Source: Neisseria lactamica | GTDB lineage: Bacteria; Pseudomonadota; Gammaproteobacteria; Burkholderiales; Neisseriaceae | Length of the DNA: 64,000 nucleotides | Direction: 5' to 3' | NCBI RefSeq assembly: GCF_901482445.1 | Contig: NZ_LR590477.1 | Location: 744,001-808,000 of the forward strand | Part shown: positions 7,565-18,113 of the stretch, piece after piece | How positions within the stretch are numbered: position 1 is the stretch's first letter | Layout of the letters: every line of letters starts with the position of its first letter | Made by a program: the position numbers and the translations under genes | The notes under the pieces: generated by a model | Database searches by the model: none | Told to the model about the DNA's origin: nothing | What the model saw: only the letters and a program-made list of their open reading frames with translations

Positions 7565-8953
7565 ATGTCTATTAAATTTGCCGATTTGAACCTCGATAAA
7601 AACATCTTGTCCGCCGTCAGCAGCGAGGGTTACGAAAGCCCGACCCCGATTCAGGCGCAGGCGATTCCGTCTGCTTTGGACGGACGCGACATTATGGCTT
7701 CGGCGCAAACCGGCTCCGGTAAAACCGCCGCCTTTCTGTTACCGACTTTGCAGCGACTGACCAAACGCAGCGAAAAACCGGGCAAAGGCCCGCGCGCGTT
7801 GGTGTTGACCCCGACCCGCGAACTGGCGGCTCAAGTCGAGAAAAACGCGCTGGCGTATGCCAAAAATATGCGTTGGTTCCGTACCGTCAGCATCGTCGGC
7901 GGCGCATCTTTCGGCTATCAAACCCGCGCCCTGAGCAAACCGGTCGATCTGATTGTCGCCACGCCGGGCCGTCTGATGGACTTGATGCAGAGCGGCAAAG
8001 TCGATTTCGCCCGCTTGGAAGTGCTGATTTTGGACGAGGCCGACCGTATGCTGGACATGGGCTTTATCGACGACATCGAAACCATCGTGGAAGCGACACC
8101 GAGCGACCGTCAGACTTTATTATTCTCAGCCACTTGGGACGGCGCAGTCGGCAAACTGGCGCGCAAACTGACCAAAGACCCTGAAGTCATCGAAGTCGAA
8201 CGCGTGGACGACCAGGGCAAAATCGAAGAACAGTTGCTTTATTGCGACGATATGCGCCACAAAAACCGCCTGCTCGACCACATCCTGCGTGATGCCGACA
8301 TCGACCAATGCGTGATTTTCACGTCCACCAAAGCCATGACCGAAGTCATCGCGGATGAATTGTACGAAAAAGGTTTCGCCGCCAACTGCCTGCACGGCGA
8401 TATGCCGCAAGGCTGGCGCAACCGCACGCTGATGGATTTGCGCAAAGGCCGCTGCAAAATTTTGGTTGCCACCGACGTTGCCGCACGCGGTATCGACGTA
8501 CCGACCATTACCCACGTTATCAACTACGACCTGCCGAAACAGGCGGAAGACTACGTCCACCGCATCGGACGCACCGGCCGCGCAGGCCGTACCGGTATTG
8601 CGATTACTTTTGCCGAAGTGAACGAATACGTCAAAGTCCACAAAATCGAAAAATACATCGGCCGCAAACTGCCCGAACTGACCATCGAAGGCATGGAACC
8701 GACACGCAAACGCAAACCGGCCGGCGGCAAACCGAAAGGCAAAGGCGGCTGGAGCGAACGCAAATCCGGCGGTTGGCGCGGCGATCATAAACCGGGCAAA
8801 GAAGGCTTCGGCGGCAAAACGCGCGGCGAAGGTTTCAAGAAAGAAGGCTTTAAAAAAGACGGTTTCAAAAAAACCGGCGAAGGCTTCAAAGGCAAACGCA
8901 AAGCCGGCGATTCTTTTGCAGGCAAAAGCGAACGCCGTTACAAAGACCGCTAA
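7565..8953 (+). CDS. rhlE: DEAD-box ATP-dependent RNA helicase, RhlE type
   Basis: This 462-residue helicase unwinds RNA structure, typically in ribosome assembly, RNA decay or cold adaptation. The Q motif region (TPIQAQAIP), Walker A AQTGSGKT, the DEAD box, SAT, and the motif VI HRIGRTGRAGR are all present in order. After residue about 380 a strongly basic tail follows, with repeated KEGF/KKDGFKK units, which probably binds RNA. Neisseria carries several such helicases, so the name RhlE is by overall resemblance. The gene ends in a DUS-pair terminator. Confidence 0.9.
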   Translation: MSIKFADLNLDKNILSAVSSEGYESPTPIQAQAIPSALDGRDIMASAQTGSGKTAAFLLPTLQRLTKRSEKPGKGPRALVLTPTRELAAQVEKNALAYAKNMRWFRTVSIVGGASFGYQTRALSKPVDLIVATPGRLMDLMQSGKVDFARLEVLILDEADRMLDMGFIDDIETIVEATPSDRQTLLFSATWDGAVGKLARKLTKDPEVIEVERVDDQGKIEEQLLYCDDMRHKNRLLDHILRDADIDQCVIFTSTKAMTEVIADELYEKGFAANCLHGDMPQGWRNRTLMDLRKGRCKILVATDVAARGIDVPTITHVINYDLPKQAEDYVHRIGRTGRAGRTGIAITFAEVNEYVKVHKIEKYIGRKLPELTIEGMEPTRKRKPAGGKPKGKGGWSERKSGGWRGDHKPGKEGFGGKTRGEGFKKEGFKKDGFKKTGEGFKGKRKAGDSFAGKSERRYKDR

Positions 8954-8976
8954 GCCCCAATCTGCCGCATAAACCA

Positions 8977-9016
8977 ATGCCGTCTGAAACCGATTTTGAG
9001 TTTCAGACGGCATTTT
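8977..9016 (+). terminator. DUS-pair terminator of rhlE
   Basis: ATGCCGTCTGAAAC and TTTCAGACGGCAT pair around a short loop and are followed by TTTTT. The stem starts 24 bases after the rhlE stop. Confidence 0.9.
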
Positions 9017-9067
9017 TGCAATGTTTCAGCACCGCCCGGCTTTGATACCCAAAGGATTAACCTGCAA

Positions 9068-9173
9068 TATAGTGGATTAAATTTAAACCAGTACGGCGTT
9101 GCCTCGCCTTGCCGTACTATCTGTACTGTCTGCGGCTTCGTCGCCTTGTCCTGATTTTTGTTAATCCACTATA
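9068..9173. repeat. Correia element (CREE), short form, 106 bp
   Basis: The ends TATAGTGGATTAA and TTAATCCACTATA are inverted repeats. The internal GTACGGCGTTGCCTCGCCTT and CTGTCTGCGGCTTCG segments match the other copies in this window. The middle part found in the 155-bp copies is missing, which is the common internally deleted form. Confidence 0.92.
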
Positions 9174-9518
9174 AAAACCCTTTTCCGCTTTGGCAACGAT
9201 TGAAATTTTCTGTAAATTCAAATATCTAGATTCCTTCCTGCGTGGGAATGACGCAGAAGGGGTTCAGATGCAGGGTGGGCATTCCTGCCCACCAAATCCC
9301 GCCCTACGGCTTGACTGTTCGATATGATGCCGTTTGAAAACCCAACGGCGGCATGACAATGCCGCCCTGCCAACACACGTAGATCAGAATTGCCATCCCG
9401 ACATCAAACGCTTGGAAACGAAATGCCGTCTGAAAATCAAACGGCAACATAACAATGCCCCCTAACAAATGCAAAAATGCCGTCTGAAAGCCCTTCAGAC
9501 GGCATTGGTGCGCCGGGT
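9174..9518. other. Spacer with DUS repeats, no gene
   Basis: No coding region is supported. The stretch contains a half dRS3 (GTGGGAATGACG near 9242), a DUS near 9424 and the DUS hairpin at 9478-9505 that probably terminates the minus-strand lipoprotein gene. Confidence 0.55.
9478..9505 (-). terminator. DUS-pair hairpin after the lipoprotein gene
   Basis: TGCCGTCTGAAAG and CTTCAGACGGCA form an inverted pair 14 bases beyond the stop codon of the gene at 9519-10073. Confidence 0.75.
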
Positions 9519-10073
9519 TTACCGCCTCCTGCCGAAACCGCGCATAGCGGGGCGGCGGTAATTGGCGGGCGGGCGCGTTGTCGGGCGGTAACGCTGCGCC
9601 TGCGCCGCCTGTTGTTTTGCCCGGAGGCTGCGCGTGTTCAAATCCCTGCTGGTGCGCGCATTGGGGCGCGCGGACTGATGGTAGGCGGCACGCGCGCGCC
9701 GGGCGACGGGGCTGTCTTGGTTGCCCGCCCGTGTGAATTTGTTTGCCAGCGCGTTGCCGATAAACGCGCCTGCCGCCGCGCCGACCAGGCTTTGCAGCAG
9801 CCAGCTTCCGGTGGATTGATCGTAAATATACTGCTGCCCGTCTTTGCCGGTAACGGGCTGACCGTTATTGCCGTTTGCCTGTGCTTCGGCAGGAATGGTG
9901 TCTTTGACTGCTTCGGGAGTCAGTTGGTAAACCGTATCGTCTGCCTGCTGTGCGAGCTGCTGTTGCAGGGCTTCAATCTGTTTCTGCTGCTGTTCGAGCC
10001 GCGCCTGCGTGTCGTCTTGGCAGGCGGTCAGTGCGAATGTTGCGATAAGCGCGGAGGCGGTGATTTTTTTCAT
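9519..10073 (-). CDS. Lipoprotein with coiled coil and glycine zipper
   Basis: This 184-residue protein begins MKKITASALIATFALTAC, a lipoprotein signal with lipobox LTAC. A glutamine-rich coiled coil follows (EQQQKQIEALQQQLAQQ, residues about 26-42), then a linker, a glycine zipper LVGAAAGAFIGNALANKF, and an Arg/Pro-rich tail ending GFGRRR. Glycine-zipper lipoproteins usually sit in the periplasmic face of a membrane, and the basic tail could bind peptidoglycan or nucleic acid; the function is unknown. The start at 10073 follows AGGACACAC. It lies 95 bases downstream of the hypothetical gene at 10169-10666 on the same strand and could share its transcript. Confidence 0.78.
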   Translation of the reverse strand: MKKITASALIATFALTACQDDTQARLEQQQKQIEALQQQLAQQADDTVYQLTPEAVKDTIPAEAQANGNNGQPVTGKDGQQYIYDQSTGSWLLQSLVGAAAGAFIGNALANKFTRAGNQDSPVARRARAAYHQSARPNARTSRDLNTRSLRAKQQAAQAQRYRPTTRPPANYRRPAMRGFGRRR

Positions 10074-10168
10074 GTGTGTCCTGTTTGGGTGGAAAATCGG
10101 TTTTATTGTATCGCCGTCGGGAATTTTGGCAAGCACCCTCGCGGAAAAACCCCTCCGCCAAGCCATAT

Positions 10169-10666
10169 TCACAAAGGCAAAACATCCAGCCTGCGGGCAA
10201 ACTCGATGCTGTTTGCGACAAGGCCGCCCTTGTTTTCCGCCTCAATTTCGGTTTCGACCGTCAGCAGGCGGCGGTTTTTGCATTTGTTCAAACTCAATTC
10301 GGCTTCGGCGGGAACAAAAAACAGGCAGTGTTTTTCGGCAAAGCGGCAGGCGCGCTTGTTTGCCGTTTTCAAAATTTGCAGCAGCGATACGTCCAAATGG
10401 AAGCGGCGCACGCCCAAGACCAAAATCCGTGCGGCAAAAAAATCGGCGGCATCGGTAAATTCGGCGGGGCTGCTGCGGCTGAAATCGTGCCGTTCGGCGG
10501 CAATCAGGGCGGCAACGGTGCGGATTTGCGGAATCATCGCCTCGCTGATTAAAGTGTTGCCGATTGCATCTTGAGGCAGATCGGGGGAAGTTGCGGCGGC
10601 ATCGGTCAAAATGGTGCAAGTGTGCCGTGTTTCACTTCGCCGGGCGGTTTTGGGGAGGGCATTCAT
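10169..10666 (-). CDS. Hypothetical protein, 165 residues
   Basis: I do not recognise this protein. It has no signal peptide or membrane segment. The sequence has an alternating helix and strand character, with a central RILVLGVRRFHLDVSLLQILKTANKRA and two Cys in the C-terminal half. The start at 10666 follows GGAATACGATT. GC content and codon use match the chromosome, so it looks resident and not newly acquired. Its 5' leader on the minus strand holds two terminator-like hairpins (10733-10758 and 10794-10822), which could attenuate this gene. It is followed by the lipoprotein gene on the same strand. Confidence 0.6.
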   Translation of the reverse strand: MNALPKTARRSETRHTCTILTDAAATSPDLPQDAIGNTLISEAMIPQIRTVAALIAAERHDFSRSSPAEFTDAADFFAARILVLGVRRFHLDVSLLQILKTANKRACRFAEKHCLFFVPAEAELSLNKCKNRRLLTVETEIEAENKGGLVANSIEFARRLDVLPL

Positions 10667-10732
10667 AATCGTATTCCTGATTTCTGATGATTGTGTCTGT
10701 TGTCAGAATCGGGCGGACTCATTGAAGCCGAC

Positions 10733-10758
10733 AAAAAAGCCGCCCTGTTCCGAGCGGC
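10733..10758 (-). terminator. Terminator-like hairpin in the leader region, proximal
   Basis: Read on the minus strand, GCCGC, a ten-base loop and GCGGC are followed by six T. It lies about 67 bases upstream of the start codon at 10666. Confidence 0.6.
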
Positions 10759-10793
10759 CTGTTTTGCGTATGGGATGGATTTCAAGCAAGCGC

Positions 10794-10822
10794 AAAAAAG
10801 TACCGCACGTCTGTGTGGTACC
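10794..10822 (-). terminator. Terminator-like hairpin in the leader region, distal
   Basis: Read on the minus strand, GTACC-A-CAC-AGAC-GTG-C-GGTAC forms a stem with one internal mismatch and an AGAC loop, followed by six T. No gene on this strand ends just upstream of it, so it is unexplained by the flanking genes. Confidence 0.65.
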
Positions 10823-11076
10823 AATAGCAGTAAGCGGTTGTAAACGTTTTGCCTTGCATAATGAAATGCCGTCTGAAGATAAAAATATGGACGAGAGTCT
10901 AAATCAAAACGCTGCCGCGCCTCAAGCATTTTATCGAAATTTTTTTGATTTTTTATCTATCCGGTTGAAAATGTTTCAGTTTATTTTTACCGATGCCCGA
11001 TATTGTCGGCAATTTCCCTTTATCCGCCCTGAAAAACGGTGCATAATCCCGAGCAAAACCATAATCAGGAACAATC

Positions 11077-12273
11077 ATGCAAAACTATCTGACCCCCAAT
11101 TTCGCCTTTGCACCGATGGTTCCCGAACGCGCTTCAGGCAGCCGCGTTTGGGATACGGAAGGGCGTGAATATATTGATTTTTCAGGCGGTATCGCCGTTA
11201 ACGCGCTGGGACACTGCCACCCTGCCCTTGTCGATGCTTTAAACGCGCAGATGCACAAGCTGTGGCACATTTCCAATATCTATACGACGCGGCCGGCACA
11301 GGAATTGGCGCAAAAATTGGTTGCAAACAGTTTTGCCGACAAGGTTTTTTTCTGCAACTCGGGCGCGGAAGCGAATGAGGCGGCGTTGAAGCTGGCAAGG
11401 AAATATGCGCGCGACCGTTTCGGCGAAGGCAAAAGCGAAATCGTCGCCTGTATCAACAGTTTCCACGGACGCACGCTGTTTACCGTGTCCGTCGGCGGGC
11501 AGCCGAAATACAGCAAGGATTATGCACCGCTGCCGCAAGGCATTACGCACGTTCAGTTTAATGACGTTGCCGCGCTGGAAGCTGCCGTCGGAGAACAGAC
11601 CTGTGCGGTCATCATCGAGCCGATACAGGGCGAAAGCGGCATCCTGCCCGCCACTGCGGAATATTTGCAGGCGGCGCGCCGTCTGTGCGACCGGCACAAT
11701 GCGTTGTTGATTTTGGACGAAGTTCAAACCGGGATGGGGCATACGGGCAGGCTGTTTGCCTATGAACATTACGGCGTTGTTCCCGATATTTTAAGTTCGG
11801 CAAAAGCCTTGGGCTGCGGCTTTCCGATCGGCGCGATGCTGGCGACAGAAAAGATTGCCGCCGCCTTCCAACCGGGCACGCACGGCTCGACTTTCGGCGG
11901 CAACCCGATGGCGTGTGCGGTCGGCAGCCGCGCCTTCGACATCATCAACGCGCCGGAAACCTTGCACAACGTCCGCAGTCAGGGGCAGAAACTTCAGACG
12001 GCATTGCGGTCTTTGGGAGAACAAACGGGCTTGTTCTCACAAGTTCGCGGGATGGGGCTGCTGCTCGGCTGCGCGTTGGACGAAGCCTATCGCGGACGCG
12101 CATCCGAAATCACCGCCGCCGCCTTGAAACACGGCGTGATGATTTTGGTTGCGGGTGCGGACGTATTGCGTTTCGCGCCTTCGCTGCTGTTGAACGATGA
12201 GGATATGGCGGAAGGTTTGGCGCGTCTGGAAAACGCGCTGGTAGAATTTGCCGCGACATCAGACAATCCGTAA
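11077..12273 (+). CDS. argD: Acetylornithine aminotransferase (ArgD)
   Basis: This 398-residue PLP enzyme makes N-acetylornithine from N-acetylglutamate semialdehyde in arginine synthesis, and in many bacteria also acts as succinyl-diaminopimelate aminotransferase in lysine synthesis. Family signatures are FSGGIAVNALGHCHP, FFCNSGAEANEAALKLARKYA, LILDEVQTGMGHTGRLFA and the PLP-lysine motif SSAKALGCGFPIGA. The glycine and threonine contacts GSTFGGNPMA are present. Its start follows AGGAACAATC. The gene stands alone and ends in two successive terminators before convergent clpX. Confidence 0.93.
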   Translation: MQNYLTPNFAFAPMVPERASGSRVWDTEGREYIDFSGGIAVNALGHCHPALVDALNAQMHKLWHISNIYTTRPAQELAQKLVANSFADKVFFCNSGAEANEAALKLARKYARDRFGEGKSEIVACINSFHGRTLFTVSVGGQPKYSKDYAPLPQGITHVQFNDVAALEAAVGEQTCAVIIEPIQGESGILPATAEYLQAARRLCDRHNALLILDEVQTGMGHTGRLFAYEHYGVVPDILSSAKALGCGFPIGAMLATEKIAAAFQPGTHGSTFGGNPMACAVGSRAFDIINAPETLHNVRSQGQKLQTALRSLGEQTGLFSQVRGMGLLLGCALDEAYRGRASEITAAALKHGVMILVAGADVLRFAPSLLLNDEDMAEGLARLENALVEFAATSDNP

Positions 12274-12280
12274 AACTCAA

Positions 12281-12315
12281 ATGCCGTCTGAAGGTGGGAA
12301 GGCTTCAGACGGCAT
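12281..12315 (+). terminator. DUS-pair terminator of argD
   Basis: ATGCCGTCTGAAG and CTTCAGACGGCAT pair around a short loop eight bases after the argD stop. Confidence 0.85.
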
Positions 12316-12323
12316 CAGAAACA

Positions 12324-12368
12324 AAAAACCGCTTCGGAAACGTGGTTCAACGTTCCGAAGCGGTTTTG
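12324..12368. terminator. Bidirectional terminator between argD and clpX
   Basis: AAAACCGCTTCGGAA and TTCCGAAGCGGTTTT form a long stem with A-rich and T-rich flanks, so it can terminate argD on the plus strand and clpX on the minus strand. It starts 8 bases beyond the clpX stop. Confidence 0.9.
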
Positions 12369-12375
12369 TTTGCCA

Positions 12376-13620
12376 TCAGGACTCGAACACCAATTCCGGT
12401 TCCCTGCCCTCTTCGATAACTGCCTTACCGACAACCACTTTTTTCAAGCCTTTCAAATCAGGCAGGCGGTACATCGTATCGAGCAGGCAGCGTTCGACGA
12501 TAGAACGCAGGCCGCGCGCGCCGGTTTTGCGCTCCATTGCCTGCCGCGCGATGGAACGCAATGCGCCTTCTTCAAATTCCAACTCGACATTTTCCATACC
12601 GAACAAGGCTTGATACTGCTTGACCAAAGCGTTTTTCGGCTCGGTCAAAATATTAATCAGCGCGTCCTCATCCAGTTCTTCTAACGTTGCAATCACAGGC
12701 AAACGTCCGATTAATTCCGGAATCAGGCCGAATTTGATTAAATCTTCCGGTTCGACGATGCCGAACAGCTTGGTAATGTCGGCATTTTCGTCCTTGCTGT
12801 GAACGGACGCACCGAAACCGATACCGCCTTTTTCAGTACGCTGGCGGATGACTTTTTCCAAGCCTGCAAACGCGCCGCCGCAGATAAACAGGATGTTGGT
12901 GGTATCGACGTTGATGAATTCCTGATTCGGATGCTTGCGGCCGCCTTGTGGCGGAACACTGGCCACCGTGCCTTCAATCAGTTTCAGCAAGGCTTGTTGC
13001 ACACCTTCGCCGGATACGTCGCGGGTAATCGACGGGTTGTCGCTTTTGCGTGAAATTTTATCGATTTCGTCGATATAGACAATGCCGCGTTGTGCTTTTT
13101 CGACATCGAAATCACATTTGCCCAAAAGCTTGGTAATGATTTGCTCGACGTCTTCGCCGACATAACCTGCTTCAGTCAAAGTTGTGGCATCCGCCATCAC
13201 GAACGGTACATCCAGTTTGCGCGCCAAAGATTGCGCCAGCAGGGTTTTACCCGATCCGGTCGGGCCGATAAGCAGGATGTTGGATTTCGACAATTCGACA
13301 TTACCGCCGACTTTAGGATGGCGCAGGCGTTTGTAATGGTTGTACACCGACACCGCCAAGGCTTTCTTGGCTTGTTCCTGACCGATAACGTGGTCGTTGA
13401 GGTTGGCGACGATTTCGGCGGGTGTGGGCAGCTTGCCGGACTCTTCCGATGTCTGTCCGGCACTTTCCGGAAGCGTGCCGTCATTTCCGTCTTCATGCAA
13501 TATTTCAATACAGTTTGAGACGCATTCGTCGCAGATAAAGGCATTTTCGCCCTCAATCAAATGTTTGACGTATGATTTGGATTTTCCGCAAAAGGAACAG
13601 GTACGGTTTTCGTTGGACAT
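12376..13620 (-). CDS. clpX: ATP-dependent Clp protease ATP-binding subunit ClpX
   Basis: ClpX is the hexameric AAA+ unfoldase that feeds tagged proteins to ClpP. The 414-residue product carries the N-terminal zinc-binding domain (CSFCGKS and CDECVSNC, residues 7-37), Walker A GPTGSGKT, the pore loop region GYVGEDVEQI, Walker B VYIDEIDKI, and the IGF-type loop for ClpP contact (IGFGAS near residue 275). The start at 13620 (MSNENRTCSFCGK) is the conserved one; the longer frame upstream is not. The clpP gene is not adjacent, unlike in E. coli. Confidence 0.96.
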   Translation of the reverse strand: MSNENRTCSFCGKSKSYVKHLIEGENAFICDECVSNCIEILHEDGNDGTLPESAGQTSEESGKLPTPAEIVANLNDHVIGQEQAKKALAVSVYNHYKRLRHPKVGGNVELSKSNILLIGPTGSGKTLLAQSLARKLDVPFVMADATTLTEAGYVGEDVEQIITKLLGKCDFDVEKAQRGIVYIDEIDKISRKSDNPSITRDVSGEGVQQALLKLIEGTVASVPPQGGRKHPNQEFINVDTTNILFICGGAFAGLEKVIRQRTEKGGIGFGASVHSKDENADITKLFGIVEPEDLIKFGLIPELIGRLPVIATLEELDEDALINILTEPKNALVKQYQALFGMENVELEFEEGALRSIARQAMERKTGARGLRSIVERCLLDTMYRLPDLKGLKKVVVGKAVIEEGREPELVFES

Positions 13621-13734
13621 GGCTTTCTTTACAATGTATGCGTTGCAGAAACGGCACGCGCCGTTCGGGTTGCCAAGTATAATAACTATATCCGTGCTTA
13701 TCAATGTATTACCTTAAAATCCCGCCGATTCGGC

Positions 13735-13740
13735 TATAAT
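13735..13740 (+). promoter_or_regulatory. Candidate -10 box for rbfA
   Basis: A perfect TATAAT lies 62 bases upstream of the rbfA start. The -35 region is poor (CCTTAA or TTAAAA), so only the -10 element is called. Confidence 0.5.
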
Positions 13741-13802
13741 ACGCCCCTTCGCAACCGCCCCGGCGGCAGAAATGCCGTCTGAAACCAAATCTGAGGATAT
13801 TT

Positions 13803-14174
13803 ATGAGAAAACCCCAACGCGGCTACGCCCGCCAAGACCGTGTCAAAGAACAAATTATGCGCGAGCTTGCCGAACTCGTCCGTACCGGACTGAAAGACCC
13901 GCGCGCCGGCTTCATTACCGTCAACGAAGTCGAAGTTACCCGCGATTACAGCCACGCCACCGTGTTCTACACCGTTTTAAACCAAGACGCGCGCGAAATT
14001 ACGGAAGAAGTGCTGGAACACGCACGCGGACACCTCCGCAGCGAATTGGCCAAACGCATCAAGCTGTTCAAAATCCCCGAACTGCATTTCAAATACGACG
14101 AATCCTTGGAACGCGGTATGAGCCTGTCCGCCCTTATCGACCAAGTGGCGGCGGAAAAACCGGTTGAAGACTGA
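13803..14174 (+). CDS. rbfA: Ribosome-binding factor A
   Basis: RbfA binds the 30S subunit and helps the 5' end of 16S rRNA mature. The 123-residue product has the KH-like core, with the signature region DPRAGFITVNEVEVTRDYSHATVFYTVL and LRSELAKRIKLFKIPELHFKYDESLERG. The start follows GAGGATATTT. In many bacteria rbfA is directly followed by truB; here an AT-rich gene (14185-14709) separates the two. Confidence 0.95.
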   Translation: MRKPQRGYARQDRVKEQIMRELAELVRTGLKDPRAGFITVNEVEVTRDYSHATVFYTVLNQDAREITEEVLEHARGHLRSELAKRIKLFKIPELHFKYDESLERGMSLSALIDQVAAEKPVED

Positions 14175-14184
14175 TACTGCTAGA

Positions 14185-14709
14185 ATGAACAATCTGATTC
14201 CCGAATATTTAGCCGCCTATGCACATAGTGACAGCCTGCAAATTGAAGGCGGGCATCGATGCTTTTCATTATCCTGCCAAGGTAGAGATACTTTCCACAT
14301 CCGTTACTATGGAGAGCCTTTTGACGGATTGATTACCGATACTGATAAGGCTCCGGTAAAAATTGTGGCGGTAGAAGCTGTAAGCGGCAATGAAATCGTA
14401 TTGTTTGATGGCGCGGAACATGGCTATAACGCTATGTTTTGCGACAAATATAGTCCAAATCAAAAGCAAAACAGAACGTTAACTGATTTGGATGAGTATA
14501 CTTACCGGGTTCTGATCCATCTTTATTACAATATAGACTATGAAGATGAATATGAAGATTTCGTCAATTCTGAAGGACAAGTCCCCTTAATTGATGGCCG
14601 AATCATTAGTTTTGACTCATTAAAACGAAATGGCTTTGATGCAATCAGCGTTGATCTAATTGATGAAAAACACTCTGTTCGTGAATTATTGAATGAAGAA
14701 TTAAGCTGA
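14185..14709 (+). CDS. AT-rich hypothetical protein inserted between rbfA and truB
   Basis: I do not recognise this 174-residue soluble, acidic protein. It has no signal peptide. Features are GGHRCFSLSCQGRDTFHIRYYGEPFDG near the N-terminus and a very acidic central stretch (YNIDYEDEYEDF). The size, acidity and AT-rich base composition resemble immunity proteins, but this is only an impression. The ATG at 14185 is chosen over a TTG at 14164 that overlaps rbfA; no strong ribosome site precedes it, which fits translational coupling with rbfA. It appears to have been inserted into the rbfA-truB pair. Confidence 0.65.
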   Translation: MNNLIPEYLAAYAHSDSLQIEGGHRCFSLSCQGRDTFHIRYYGEPFDGLITDTDKAPVKIVAVEAVSGNEIVLFDGAEHGYNAMFCDKYSPNQKQNRTLTDLDEYTYRVLIHLYYNIDYEDEYEDFVNSEGQVPLIDGRIISFDSLKRNGFDAISVDLIDEKHSVRELLNEELS

Positions 14710-14715
14710 CACGCA

Positions 14716-14741
14716 GGCCGTCCGAACCCTTTCAGACGGTC
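14716..14741 (+). terminator. Imperfect DUS-pair hairpin before truB
   Basis: GGCCGTCCGAA and TTCAGACGGTC form a hairpin with mismatches to the DUS on both arms. It may be a weakened terminator between the inserted gene and truB. Confidence 0.5.
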
Positions 14742-14766
14742 TGAACATTAATATTCCCTAATTAAT

Positions 14767-15687
14767 ATGACCAATAAACCCGCCAAACGCCCGGTCAACG
14801 GCGTTCTTCTTCTCGACAAATCCGAAGGCCTTTCCAGCAACACCGCCCTACAAAAAGCGCGGCGTTTGTTTCATGCCGAAAAAGCCGGACATACCGGCGT
14901 GCTCGATCCTTTGGCAACCGGACTTTTGCCCGTCTGCTTCGGCGAAGCGACCAAGTTCGCCCAATATCTGATTGATGCCGATAAAGCCTACACCGCCACG
15001 CTGAAACTCGGCGAAGCCAGCAGCACGGGCGATGCCGAAGGCGAAATCATCGCCGCCGCACGCGCCGATATTTCCTTAGCTGAATTTCAGACGGCATGCC
15101 AAGCCCTGACAGGCAACATCCGCCAAGTGCCGCCAATGTTTTCCGCCCTCAAACACGAAGGCAAACCACTGTACGAATACGCGCGCAAAGGCATCGTCAT
15201 CGAACGCAAGCCGCGCGACATTACCGTTTACGCCATTGATATTACCGAGTTTGACGCGCCCAAAGCCGTCATCGACGTACGTTGCAGCAAAGGCACCTAC
15301 ATCCGCACCCTCAGCGAAGACATCGCCAAACACATCGGCACGTTCGCCCACCTGACCGCCCTGCGCCGCACCGAAACCGCCGGTTTTACCATCGCCCAAA
15401 GCCACACGCTTGAGGCCTTGGCAAATTTGAACGAAACAGAACGCGACAGCTTGCTGCTGCCCTGCGACGTATTGGTTGCCCATTTTCCCCAAACCGTTTT
15501 AAACGATTATGCCGTCCATATGCTCCGCTGCGGGCAGCGGCCGCGTTTCGAGGAAGACCTGCCTTCCGATACGCCGGTACGCGTTTACACGGAAAACGGC
15601 CGCTTTGTCGGACTGGCGGAATATCAAAAGGAAATATGCCGTCTGAAAGCCTTGCGCCTGATGAACACGGCGGCATCCGTCGTCTGA
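14767..15687 (+). CDS. truB: tRNA pseudouridine(55) synthase
   Basis: TruB isomerises U55 in the T loop of tRNAs. The 306-residue product contains the catalytic aspartate motif GHTGVLDPLATGLLPVCFGEATK near residues 40-62, followed by the family segments PPMFSALKHEGKPLYEYARKG and VRCSKGTYIRTLSEDI. A short C-terminal extension covers the PUA-like end. The start follows the run AATTAATATG without a strong Shine-Dalgarno sequence. The gene is followed by a fragment of a 135-bp-type repeat end and a Correia element. Confidence 0.95.
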   Translation: MTNKPAKRPVNGVLLLDKSEGLSSNTALQKARRLFHAEKAGHTGVLDPLATGLLPVCFGEATKFAQYLIDADKAYTATLKLGEASSTGDAEGEIIAAARADISLAEFQTACQALTGNIRQVPPMFSALKHEGKPLYEYARKGIVIERKPRDITVYAIDITEFDAPKAVIDVRCSKGTYIRTLSEDIAKHIGTFAHLTALRRTETAGFTIAQSHTLEALANLNETERDSLLLPCDVLVAHFPQTVLNDYAVHMLRCGQRPRFEEDLPSDTPVRVYTENGRFVGLAEYQKEICRLKALRLMNTAASVV

Positions 15688-15705
15688 ACAGCGGTTAAAA
15701 ATACG

Positions 15706-15730
15706 GGCTGTGTTTGAATAATGTGTTGAT
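15706..15730. repeat. Left 25-bp inverted repeat flanking the modA-res locus
   Basis: GGCTGTGTTTGAATAATGTG continues with TTGAT. The inverted partner at 20947-20971 matches at 23 of 25 positions. The same sequence is close to the outer end of the 135-bp elements at 4590 and 6149. Confidence 0.7.
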
Positions 15731-15836
15731 ATAGTGGATTAAATTTAGACCAGTACAGCGTTGCCTCGCCTTGCCGTACTATTTGTACTGTCTGCGGCTT
15801 CGTCGCCTTGTCCTGATTTAAATTTAATCCACTATA
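15730..15836. repeat. Correia element, short form, 107 bp
   Basis: Ends are TATAGTGGATTAAATTT and AAATTTAATCCACTATA. It lies directly against the left inverted repeat at 15706-15730, so it was probably inserted at or next to it. About 170 bases of modA promoter region follow. Confidence 0.92.
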
Positions 15837-16007
15837 TTTCCGTAAAATCACGACACACTCGGACACCCGCCCCGCTTATCGCAACTTTGCGAACGCCCCG
15901 GAAACAGCAAAGACATCAAAGAATTGATTTTATTAGAATTTATTTGCAAAGCCATTTGCCGTTACACAAGAATGGCACATTAAAATGACTGATGAGGATT
16001 TATAACG

Positions 16008-18102
<2,095 letters not shown>

Positions 18103-18113
<11 letters not shown>

